A DNA stretch of 64,000 nucleotides. It comes from JAWXUK01 sp044432725 (lineage in GTDB: Bacteria > Bacillota > Clostridia > Oscillospirales > Oscillospiraceae). A program made the position numbers and the translations under genes. Location of the stretch: assembly GCA_044432725.1 (NCBI GenBank), contig JAWXUL010000006.1, positions 62,001-126,000 of the forward strand. The letters run 5' to 3'. Positions 44,835 to 54,000 of this stretch are shown piece by piece (positions within the stretch are counted from its first letter, which is position 1; the number at the start of each line of letters is the position of its first letter). The notes beneath the pieces were generated by a model. That model searched no databases, was not told where the DNA came from, and saw only the letters and a program-made list of their open reading frames with translations.

Positions 44835-46381
44835 ATGGCGAAAATAACGAAAATTGAATCCACTGTCCCAACCATCGCAATGCGAAAAGTGGCGGCTTAT
44901 GCGAGGGTTTCCACGGATTCAGAGGAACAACAGACCAGTTATGATGCACAGGTTGACCACTACGAAAATTACATCAAAAGTCGTGAGGATTGGGAATTTG
45001 TTTCAGTTTACACCGATTCTGGAATAAGTGGAACATCTACGAAACGCAGAGAAGGCTTTAACCAGATGATAACGGATGCACTGGATGGAAAAATATCGCT
45101 CATTGTAACAAAATCGGTGTCGAGGTTTGCTAGGAACACAGTGGACAGCCTTACTAATATTCGGAAATTAAAGGCAAAAGGTGTAGAGTGTTATTGTGAG
45201 AAAGAAAATATTTGGACTTTTGATGGAAAAGGAGAATTGCTCCTGACCATTATGTCCTCCTTGGCACAGGCAGAAAGTCGTAGTATTTCACAAAACTGCA
45301 CTTGGGGACAGAGGAAAAGATTCGCCGATGGAAAAGTAACAGTACCTTTTAGCCGATTCTTGGGCTACGACAGAGGGGACGATGGCAACCTTGTGGTCAA
45401 TGAGAAAGAGGCTGAAATCGTTAAAAAGATTTATGCTTTATTCCTGCAAGGACACACCCCCTACGGCATATCAAAGCTACTGACAGAGGAAGGGATATTA
45501 AGTCCCAGTGGCAAGTCGAACTGGGCAACAGGAACTGTGGGGGCGATATTAAAAAATGAAAAATATAAAGGTGATGCCCTTTTACAGAAAAGTTACACAG
45601 TAGACTTTCTAACAAAAAAGACAAAAGTAAATGAGGGTGAGATTCCCCAATATTATGTGGAGGGTAACCACGAAGCAATCATCACTCCTGAGATTTTTGA
45701 GATAGTTCAGCAGGAGTTTGAACAGCGAAAAAAAGGAAAAAAACAACACAGTGGGGTGCATTACCTTTCTGGAAAAGTTAAATGTGGTAACTGTGGGCAT
45801 TGGTACGGCTCGAAAACGTGGCATTCCAACAGTAAGTATAAGAGAGTGGTCTGGCAATGTAATCACAAATTCCAAGAAAAAAAATGTAAAAGTCCCCACT
45901 TTTCAGAAGGAGAACTACAATCGAAAATCCTTATCGCTGTCAACAAACTCATTGATTTAAAAGAGGACATTGCAGGCGAAATGGTAGAACTGATAAGTGC
46001 CACCTTACAAACCGACAAATTAGAGGAAGAACGGGGGAAGGCACACGATGAACTTGTGGTGACTTCTGATTTGATGGAACAGGCAATTCGAGAAAATGCG
46101 CAGTGTTCCTTCAACCAATTAGAATACCAGAACAAGTATAATGAATTAGAGAAGAGATTCAACAAGGCAGAGAAAAAACACAAAACATTAACCGAAGAAA
46201 TCAATAATAAGAAGTCTCAGCAAATTATCATTGAAAAATTTCTGGACTTGTAAAATCCCAAGATCTATGCATTTCAGAATTTGACCTTTCTCTCTGGCAT
46301 GGTTTGGTGAATTACATCACCGTTTATTCTAAAGATGAGGTCGGTGTAACCTTCAAAAATCAAGTGGAAATCAAAGTCTAG
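44835..46381 (+). pseudogene. Large serine recombinase (prophage integrase), frameshifted near the C-terminus
   Basis: Large serine recombinases integrate and excise phage DNA. The catalytic domain shows AAYARVSTDSEEQQTSYDAQ (Ser nucleophile in VSTD) and SRFARNTVDSLTNIRKLK, then the recombinase domain (GHTPYGISKLLTEEGI), zinc ribbon (CGNCGHWYG and WQCNHK with KKCKSPH) and coiled coil. The frame stops at 46253 after FLDL. Adding one base in the run at 46249-46253 continues KSQDLCISEFDLSLW and HGLVNYITVYSKDEV to 46381, the normal family ending (about 515 residues). Catalytic parts are intact; the tail is missing as written. Confidence 0.87.
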
Positions 46382-46386
46382 GTAAT

Positions 46387-46420
46387 GTTCCCCATCGCAA
46401 GTTTGCGGTGGGGAATGTTT
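46387..46420 (+). terminator. Terminator at the right end of the prophage
   Basis: TTCCCCATCGCAA and TTGCGGTGGGGAA form a long imperfect stem followed by TGTTTTATTT. Confidence 0.85.
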
Positions 46421-46542
46421 TATTTAAAGGCAAATAATTCAATTTCACAATAGTTTTCACCAAAAAACTTTTTTACACTGCAAAGGTTTATTTACCACTG
46501 CAAATATGTAATGATTTAATTTTACCATCGTTGTATCAATAG

Positions 46543-46938
46543 CTATGCTATCATTTCAATGTAAATCATCTTGACTTTGCGAAAATATGCTGTCTGCAAC
46601 AGTTTCAACACTTCCAGATTGTCCCCTTCAATGTAGACATTTTCTGTGGTGTCGAAGTTCACAGATTCTTCACGGCAAGGACGAAGTGTGCCGTTGCTCT
46701 GCTTTTGCGCCAGTTTCAGGCAATCAGCCTTGCCTTTCCACTCGAATTTGTAAGTTTCAAAGTCATTATCAATATATTCCCCACAAAGAGAGAGGAGCTT
46801 GTCAATATCCAATTTTCCCTCTGCAAAGCATTCTGGGAAGATGGATTTTAGTTTTTCTTGGTTGGTTTCCTCTAAATTTAAGGAAGTACCATCTAATTTT
46901 AAGTCAGTTTTGTTCATCCTTCTCATTCTCTCTTTCAT
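46543..46938 (-). pseudogene. N-terminal remnant of a type III restriction-modification methyltransferase (Mod)
   Basis: MNKTDLKLDGTSLNLEETNQ, ENVYIEGDNLEVLKLLQTAY and FRKVKMIYIEM match the N-terminus of type III Mod proteins up to where the catalytic IDPPYNTG should follow. The match breaks exactly after KMIYI (near 46557). The remaining 400-500 residues are absent. The fragment faces the prophage end, so the deletion may be linked to prophage arrival, but the missing part was not found on the left side. Confidence 0.8.
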
Positions 46939-47183
46939 TCTTCTAGTTCCTCCATTGTTTTAGAAATGATTGTCATTTCTCCAGAATGATAGCGATTCAT
47001 CAATAATTCCAATTCTTTTTCTTGGTGAGGTGTCACTTTTACATCAAATGGGATACCTTGGTGTTGCACAATTTGACGGAAAAAAATATTGATTGCTGTG
47101 GCTGTGTTCATGCCCAAATATTTTAAGATTTCTTCCCCTTCTTGTTTCAATGCGTCGTCAATTCTGACATTAATATGTGCCAT
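46935..47183 (-). CDS. RelB/DinJ-family antitoxin without a toxin partner
   Basis: This is an 82-residue ribbon-helix-helix antitoxin (MAHINVRIDDALKQEGEEIL, NTATAINIFFRQIVQHQGIP), with a good GGAGG ribosome site on the minus strand. Its stop overlaps the start of the Mod fragment, where a toxin gene would be expected; no toxin is present. It may be an orphan, or a regulator of the restriction locus. Confidence 0.85.
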   Translation of the reverse strand: MAHINVRIDDALKQEGEEILKYLGMNTATAINIFFRQIVQHQGIPFDVKVTPHQEKELELLMNRYHSGEMTIISKTMEELEE

Positions 47184-47246
47184 GTTTCATTCCTCCTTCA
47201 ACTATTCTGTTGTTATTGTAACACATATGGTAGTAAAAATCAAGAC

Positions 47247-49853
47247 TTATTTTACCTCCACCACAAACTGTCGAATAACTTTTGCAGTCAAATCTCCAGT
47301 TTGTTCTTTTATTTTTTCCTCTAATTCCACATCTAATTCCATCTCACGGAAAAAGAGGGTTTCTTCTAACTTTCTTAATTCAGCTTTTTTCTGGTTCAAT
47401 TCACGTAGTCGGGTAAGTTTTGCCATGCGATTTGTATTTTTTGACTTCAAATCATTGTCTAATCGCTTCACTTCTATGCGGAAATCTTCTAATTCGTGGG
47501 TAAGCTGTGCCTTTTTCTTGGCATATTCCAAACGCAAGAGAGATTCTTCCTCTGTGGTGCTATGATGTTTCTCTAAAAAAGGAGTAACATCAATTTCTCT
47601 ATCCAAACTATGGTGAGAACGGGAGGACTTCAGCCAAAAAGGGGAACCACTATCCATTTCATAGCCAGTAATAGGAAGAGATAGCAACTTTTGACAAGCT
47701 AAATCATCAAAAATCTGCTGATTCTCGGTGCAACCTAGTAAAAGTGGATAATTCGCCAGATGTTCCTTTGGTTTTTGGACGGAAATATTATAAAGAGCAA
47801 TGGAGCAGGGCAGTAGGGAGGAAAGATGTGATTCCATGAATATCTCCCCACGGTCTGCCACCTCAATCTCACGCAAGACACCTTGTCCTAAAATGCTAGT
47901 GAAAGAAATTCGCCCATGTCGAGGTTTGAAGTCTTTCGCCATGCCATATTGTTTTTGACTGATGTACTTTCGATTCTGCGAACCATTGTAATAATAGAAT
48001 AAAACAGGTAAAGTTTCGTATTTAGTCGCAGTGATGGTGCGTTTTTCTTGGTCGATTTCAAAGAAACAGTCTGTGTTCTTTTGGTTATAGCAATGAAAAA
48101 ACCATTGTGTCAAATCCCACAATTTCTCGTTCAAGTCCTCAGCTTCTTGCTCAATATAGGAGGGGGTAATTTTTAATTTACTTGCTAGTTCGGGGGTGAA
48201 GGTTGTAAACAAAATATCTTCTGCCTGACTGAGAATTACCTTGTTATCAGCTTCATTTTTCAACAATCTTCCTTCAAAGTCTAACTGTAGTTGCTCTTTT
48301 GTGGGCAGTTTCAAGGATTTGAAGTCTAATTTATCGGTGAAGCCACCCACTACATTATCTGATACACCAAGAACTCCTTGGGATACAGCGATTCTTTTGT
48401 TCACAAGTTCGATTTTCCGTACATCCGATAGGTTACTTACATTCACAAAAGAAAGGGCAATCACATCAAATTGTTGCCCCAATCGGTGGCAACGGTCTAT
48501 TCTTTGCTCCATTTTTAGGGTGTTGTAGAGTAAATCATACTGAATTAGGAAGGAAACTTCCTCTAGGTTAAACCCTCTGGCTCCGTGGTCACTAGAAATA
48601 AGGATTTGACAGTCGTTCTTGAATTGCTGTATCGCTGTGTAATCTGCACTTCCGTTGTAAAGAGCAATCCTGTAGGTTGGACTTAAAATTTTGTGCAAAT
48701 ACTTCTGGGTTTGAACACTTTCTGTAAAAATAACAGCCTTTTCTCTTGCTCTAACCTTTTTTAATGCTTGAAACCCTTGTTCTAGTGCTGTCATGAGAAG
48801 TTTTGTTTTTTCGTCCACCTCAATAGATTGTGCCAAGGACAACATTCCCTCTAACTCCACCACTTCTTGATTCTTTTCCTCGCTGTAGGGTATCTCGTCC
48901 ATTCTGCGTAGAATTCCTGTTAAAGTATGACAAATCGCCCCAGTAGAAGAGGCTAAAGTACCTAGTAACTTCAAGGACAAATCATAAGAATCCATGGTTG
49001 GGAAGGCAATTTTATTCTCTTTTGTGCAATAATTTGAAAGCGCTTGATACAATTCTTCCTCTTTTTTCGAAGGCGAAAATTCTAAGGTCATATTTCTACG
49101 GTGTGGGATTTTGGCATATTGCCCAGCTTGTTGTCTCAGGGTACGGAAACAGTAAGGACTTATTTTTTGAGATAATTCTGGATAAAGTTCTGGCTTTCGT
49201 AGATAACGTGAAAGAAATTCATGTTCAGGGGGCAAAATTGTTTCATCTATAAAATAAAGTAAGCCATACAAATCCATGATATTTTTCTCAATAGGAGTCC
49301 CTGTTAAAAGGAGTTTAAAAGAATTTTTGGCGAATGTTTTTAATTGTTTGCCTTGTTTATTCTCCTCTTTGTAAACAGAGGAGAGTGCAGTGGCTTCTTC
49401 AAATACCATCAAATCCCAAAATTTACCTTGGAAGAGGTCAATATGTTGGGAAACAAAATCATAAGTGGTCAGAATGGTCAAATCATCCTCTAAAATGGAG
49501 CAATCTTTGATAGAAGTAACCACAGCATAAGGGAAAGAGTACATTTCCTCAATAAGCTGTGTCCATTGCACCAGTAAATCACTGTTTGGAATGAGGATAA
49601 TGGAACGTGATTTTCCTTGATAATAATATTGTGCCACAAGAAGAAGTGTTTCATGGCTCTTGCCCATACCACTTTCATCACACAAAACCACACCTCCCAG
49701 ATGTGAGGCATTGAGCGCGAAGCCAGCCGCAGCCACTTGAAAGGGATAGACTTTAATGTCTGACGAGGAAAATGCTGGGAGGAATTGACTTGCTGACGTT
49801 AAGGATTCCAGTTTGCGAGCACTGTAATAGGCAAAAAAGGGATGTTCAAACAT
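47247..49853 (-). CDS. SNF2-family helicase of a restriction-like locus
   Basis: The protein is 868 residues. Walker A is ESGMGKSHETLLLVAQYY (about residues 60-77), the DExx box is FEEATALSS, then KLLLTGTPIEKNIMDLYGL, and C-terminal helicase motifs SSDHGARGFNLEEVSF and RIDRCHRLGQQFDV. A coiled-coil C-terminus follows. This type of helicase is often encoded with DUF4391, a type III Mod and a Res-like helicase; here only the Mod fragment and a possible helicase fragment remain. The gene itself is intact with no palindromic element. Confidence 0.87.
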   Translation of the reverse strand: MFEHPFFAYYSARKLESLTSASQFLPAFSSSDIKVYPFQVAAAGFALNASHLGGVVLCDESGMGKSHETLLLVAQYYYQGKSRSIILIPNSDLLVQWTQLIEEMYSFPYAVVTSIKDCSILEDDLTILTTYDFVSQHIDLFQGKFWDLMVFEEATALSSVYKEENKQGKQLKTFAKNSFKLLLTGTPIEKNIMDLYGLLYFIDETILPPEHEFLSRYLRKPELYPELSQKISPYCFRTLRQQAGQYAKIPHRRNMTLEFSPSKKEEELYQALSNYCTKENKIAFPTMDSYDLSLKLLGTLASSTGAICHTLTGILRRMDEIPYSEEKNQEVVELEGMLSLAQSIEVDEKTKLLMTALEQGFQALKKVRAREKAVIFTESVQTQKYLHKILSPTYRIALYNGSADYTAIQQFKNDCQILISSDHGARGFNLEEVSFLIQYDLLYNTLKMEQRIDRCHRLGQQFDVIALSFVNVSNLSDVRKIELVNKRIAVSQGVLGVSDNVVGGFTDKLDFKSLKLPTKEQLQLDFEGRLLKNEADNKVILSQAEDILFTTFTPELASKLKITPSYIEQEAEDLNEKLWDLTQWFFHCYNQKNTDCFFEIDQEKRTITATKYETLPVLFYYYNGSQNRKYISQKQYGMAKDFKPRHGRISFTSILGQGVLREIEVADRGEIFMESHLSSLLPCSIALYNISVQKPKEHLANYPLLLGCTENQQIFDDLACQKLLSLPITGYEMDSGSPFWLKSSRSHHSLDREIDVTPFLEKHHSTTEEESLLRLEYAKKKAQLTHELEDFRIEVKRLDNDLKSKNTNRMAKLTRLRELNQKKAELRKLEETLFFREMELDVELEEKIKEQTGDLTAKVIRQFVVEVK

Positions 49854-49930
49854 ACAACCAACCTCCTAATTTTTAATCATTATACCATAAAAAGACTGTT
49901 TCCACAAGAGTTTGTCAATTTTTAGTGTTT

Positions 49931-49962
49931 TTTAGATGATATGATTAAATATATCATCTAAA
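49931..49962. repeat. 12-bp inverted repeat before the tautomerase promoter
   Basis: TTTAGATGATAT (49931-49942) and ATATCATCTAAA (49951-49962) are perfect arms with an 8-base loop, 11 bases upstream of the -35 box. It could be an operator or bidirectional terminator for the divergent genes. Confidence 0.7.
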
Positions 49963-49973
49963 TAGGAAGCACT

Positions 49974-50002
49974 TTGACAAAGAAAGGAAAAAAGTGTATA
50001 AT
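49974..50002 (+). promoter_or_regulatory. Consensus promoter TTGACA-N17-TATAAT
   Basis: Perfect -35 (49974-49979) and -10 (49997-50002) hexamers with optimal spacing, driving the tautomerase gene. Confidence 0.9.
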
Positions 50003-50037
50003 GTAAGTGATTTTTAACAGAAAGGAAAGGTTAGATT

Positions 50038-50256
50038 ATGCCACACATCAACATCAGCCTGTATCAAGGCAGAACCAAAGAGGAACAAGAAGAAATTTGT
50101 AAGAAACTTCACCAAGCCGTGGTGGAAAGTTTGGGTTTCAAGGGAGAAGCAGTGTCCATTTCCCTCACTGAACACGCACCAGAGAATTTTGTTTCTGAGT
50201 TGAAGGAAACGATCAAGGATGGGGAATTGTTCGTAACCTCCAAGGCAATTCAATGA
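50038..50256 (+). CDS. 4-oxalocrotonate tautomerase-like enzyme
   Basis: This is a tautomerase of 72 residues with the catalytic Pro right after the initiator Met (MPHINISLYQGRTKEEQEE). It contains the usual beta-alpha-beta segment (ICKKLHQAVVESLGFKGEAV) and a C-terminal strand. The substrate cannot be told. It has a consensus promoter and AAAGGAAAGG before the start. An ordinary housekeeping-type gene among decayed defence genes. Confidence 0.85.
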   Translation: MPHINISLYQGRTKEEQEEICKKLHQAVVESLGFKGEAVSISLTEHAPENFVSELKETIKDGELFVTSKAIQ

Positions 50257-50384
50257 TTTTCGAGGAAGGATTAAATATATGGAAATTATCATCAATGACT
50301 TATTGCAGTTTAAAAAAAAGATTTCCTAAATATTAAGATAATTGTAATTAACTAAAATTTAAGATGGATTGTGGCGATTCCTCG

Positions 50385-50694
50385 TCTTTGATGAAGCACA
50401 TCACACCACGCTCTGAATCATATTCATGGACTGACGTTGAAAGCCTTATTTGAGGAAATGGCAAAAAATCGTGGCTTAGACACTAAGGCAGTGGTGATAA
50501 GCACAGGAACAAAGGCAGAATTTATCGGAATAGATAGTTCTGATGATGAAAATCAACCATTGATCAAAGCCTATCAAGATGGTGAGGTGCAAATCCTGAT
50601 CAATGTGAATATTCTCACCGAGGGGGTAGACCTCCCCAAAACACAGACCATTTTTCTCACTCGCCCCACTGTGTCCTCCGTCCTTATGACCTAG
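50385..50694 (+). pseudogene. Fragment of a superfamily II (Res-like) helicase
   Basis: LVFDEAHHTTL near 50391 carries the DEAH box but is followed by stops. The downstream open part KALFEEMAKNRGLDTKAVVI, AYQDGEVQILINVNILTEGV and TIFLTRPTVSS matches the second helicase domain up to motif V, and ends before motif VI (QMVGRALRG). Both ends are missing. Probably the relic of a restriction or defence helicase. Confidence 0.7.
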
Positions 50695-50736
50695 ATAATT
50701 GAAAGGATTTTTTTTACAAAAATTTACTGAAAATCC

Positions 50737-50765
50737 TTGACTTAAAACTGTAATTATGCTATTCT
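50737..50765 (+). promoter_or_regulatory. Promoter of the giant surface protein leader
   Basis: TTGACT (50737-50742) and TATTCT (50760-50765) have a 17-base spacer, 47 bases upstream of the riboswitch. Confidence 0.75.
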
Positions 50766-50811
50766 TAAATAGTAAAATTGGTCGGTAAAAGGATTCAAAT
50801 TTATCATATTG

Positions 50812-50878
50812 TTTTAATATAAGCTCATAATAGGGTTGAGCGTTTCTACCAACTACCGTAAACAGTTGATTATTAAAA
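50812..50878 (+). ncRNA. Purine riboswitch aptamer, adenine-type
   Basis: P1 arms TTTTAATA (50812-50819) and TATTAAAA (50871-50878) close the domain. P2 is GCTCA/TGAGC. The conserved junction is GTTTCTACCA, P3 is CAACT/AGTTG with loop ACCGTAAAC, and J3/1 reads GATTAT. The specificity base (position 74 in the usual numbering) is U, as in adenine-binding members, not C as in guanine-binding ones. A weak hairpin TTCTGA/TCAGGA with a following T run (50890-50922) may be the expression platform. The next gene is the S-layer protein, an unusual target. Confidence 0.8.
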
Positions 50879-51027
50879 ATTTAAGCAGATTCTGATGTTT
50901 TCAGGATGGGCTTGGGTTTTTATGGTCAATTTTGAACGGTAGTTTTTTTATTGGTACATTACATCCTTATTGGTACATTACATCCAATGAAAAACACCAA
51001 ATTATTCACAAACAAGGAGCGATTTTC

Positions 51028-54000
51028 ATGAAAAAACAACTTCTCGCACAAATCCTTTCCCTCGCCATGATGGTGCAGATGGCAAGCCCTCTTACCATGG
51101 CAAAGGAAATTCCACAGGAGGAAAGCATCCAAACTGTGGCGACACTAAGTGATTCTACTGAAAAGGAGATAGCCTCCCTGTCTCTTTATGAGCAATTTTT
51201 GCTCTCCCAAAGGGGCACATTTTCAGGTAGCCCAACCCCTTCCTATGGCACGGAGGATTCACCTTTTGTAATCTCCACCGCCGCCCATTTGGTAGAGCTT
51301 GCTAACCTTATCAACGATGGGGATGTGACCTACTTCGCCACCGCCTACTACCAGTTGGTAAATGACATCGACCTAACAGGGGTGGAGATGACAGCCATTG
51401 GGATAAATGGGACTTACTCCTTCCAAGGCAACTTTGACGGGAATGATAAGGTCATTTCCAACCTGACCATCACCTCGTCTGTTAAAAATCAAGGCTTATT
51501 TGGGTATACAAAAAATGCAACCATCACAAACTTAGGGATTGAGCACTGTGACGTGAGCGGAGATGTGTCTGTGGGCGGACTGGTGGGGCTTGCTCAGGCT
51601 ACCACCATTGAAAACTGCTATACCACAGGGGCAGTTTCTGGGACTGGCAACCTTGTGGGCGGACTTGCGGGGCAGTTGCTCAGTGGCAGCACCATCCAAA
51701 ACTGCTACTCCACAGCCATAGCCACAGCCGGTACCGCTGGTGGGACTTCCTATGTGGGCGGACTGGTTGGGTGTGCTGATGACAGCACCATTGAAAACAG
51801 CTATGCCACTGGGGCAGTTTCTGGGTCTGGCACCAAAGTAGGTGGACTGGTGGGGGGAGCTGGTAACATTAACGGCACCGTCATCATCAAAAACAGCTAT
51901 GCCACTGGGGCTGTTTCTGGGACTGGTGACAATGTGGGCGGACTGGTGGGGATTGCTGGTGAATATGGCACCACCGCCACCATCCAAAACTCCGTGGCTC
52001 TCAATCCCTCTGTCACTGGGACTGGTAGCAATGTCAATCGTGTACTGGGGTTGGATGATGGCACCTCTACAGACCTCTCAGGCAACTACGCATGGAAAGA
52101 TATGACTGGGGGTACTAGCTCTACAGATGGCACCTCTGTCCATGGTGCTGACCTGACCTACATAGGAACGACATTAGGCAAACAATTTGATGATATTTTC
52201 GATGCTGGTGTAGATAACGGTGCTTGGGTCTACACTACAAACGGTCTCCCTACCCTAAAAGACGTAGGCGACAACCAATCTAGCACCCTGCCTTATTTCA
52301 TCACCACAGAAGTAACTGGCACAATGAACATTACTTCCGTTGCGGAACTGCAAGCCTTGGCGGACTATGTGAACGCTGGTAACAGCACAGCTTCTGATGT
52401 TTACACCCTAACAGCCGACCTTGATTTATCAGGGGTCTCAAACTGGACGCCGATTGGGATATATGGCAAAAAATTCACAGGCAAGTTTGACGGTAATGGT
52501 TATACCATTTCAAATCTAACCATCTACAAGCCGAAGAGCACTCACCAAGGCTTATTTGGGTATACAAACAACGCAACCATCGACAATGTAAAGCTTGAAA
52601 ATTGCAATGTTACTGGGTCTAACTATGTCGGCGGACTGGTGGGGTATGCAGAAAATTCCACCACCATCAAAGACTGCTACGTCACAGGAACGGTGACTGG
52701 GGGTAGATATGTCGGCGGACTGGTGGGGAATGCTGAAAATTCCACCATCAAAGACTGCTACGTCACAGGGGTGGTGACTGGGAGTAGCGATTGTGTCGGT
52801 GGACTGGTGGGGTATGCTTATAATACCACCATCCAAAACAGCTATGCCACAGGGGCGGTCACAGGGGCGGTCACATGGAGTAACGTCGATGTTGGCGGAC
52901 TGGTGGGGTATGCCAATGGTAACATCACCATCGAAAACTGCTACGCCACTGGTACTATCACAGGGACAGGCGACAATGTAGGCGGACTGGTTGGGGATGC
53001 TTATAATTCTATTAGTGGCACCATTAATATCCAAAACAGCTATGCCACAGGGGCTGTCACAGGGACAGGTGACTCTGTTGGCGGACTGGTGGGGCGTGCT
53101 TATAATATTGGTAGTGACACCAATATCCAAAACAGCTACGCCACTGGTACTGTCACAGGGACAGGTGACTATGTTGGCGGACTGGTGGGGCGTGCCAATC
53201 TTGGCAGTAGCGGCACCCTCAAAATTCAAAATTCCGTGGCACTGAACCTCTCTGTGACTGGGGCTAAAACTACCAATGTCAATCGAGTGGTGGGGGCTAC
53301 TACTGACTCTGGTTCAGTAACCCTCACAAACAACTACGCATGGAGCGGTATGACGGTGACGGATAGTTCGGGTTCTACCACTGTTTCTGGCGGTGCAGCA
53401 AACGACGTAAACGGTGCTGACCTGACTTATACAGTAGGAACAGGAGTATTAAGCCCACAATTTTCTGCTTCTAGCATTTTCTCAAGTGGTAGTGGTTGGA
53501 CTTACACAGCAAACGGGCTCCCTATCCTAGCTGACGTAGGTGGCACCCAATCCAGTGCTTTGCCAAGCTATATCATAGGTGCCGTTGCAGTACCTCCTAG
53601 CAATATTTACACCGTTGCCGATTTGCAGGCTTTGGCGGACTATGTCAATGCTGGGAATACCTGTTTGAATGAAACCTATACCCTAATGAACAACCTTGAT
53701 TTATCAGGGGTGGCAAACTGGACGGCGATTGGGGACTTTACTAATTCCTTTGAAGGTACTTTTAATGGTGGTGGTTATGTCATTTCAAATTTGACCATCA
53801 ATGAGCCCAGTACCGTTGACCAAGGCTTATTTGGGGTTGTATATAATGGAACCATCAAAAATTTAGGGATAGAAAATTGTAACGTGACTGGGAAAGACGA
53901 CGTGGGCGGACTGGTTGGAAGGACTTCCGGTACCATCGGCACCAGCACCAGAGCCACCATCGAAAACTGCTATGTCACAGGAATAGTTTCTGGGACTAAA

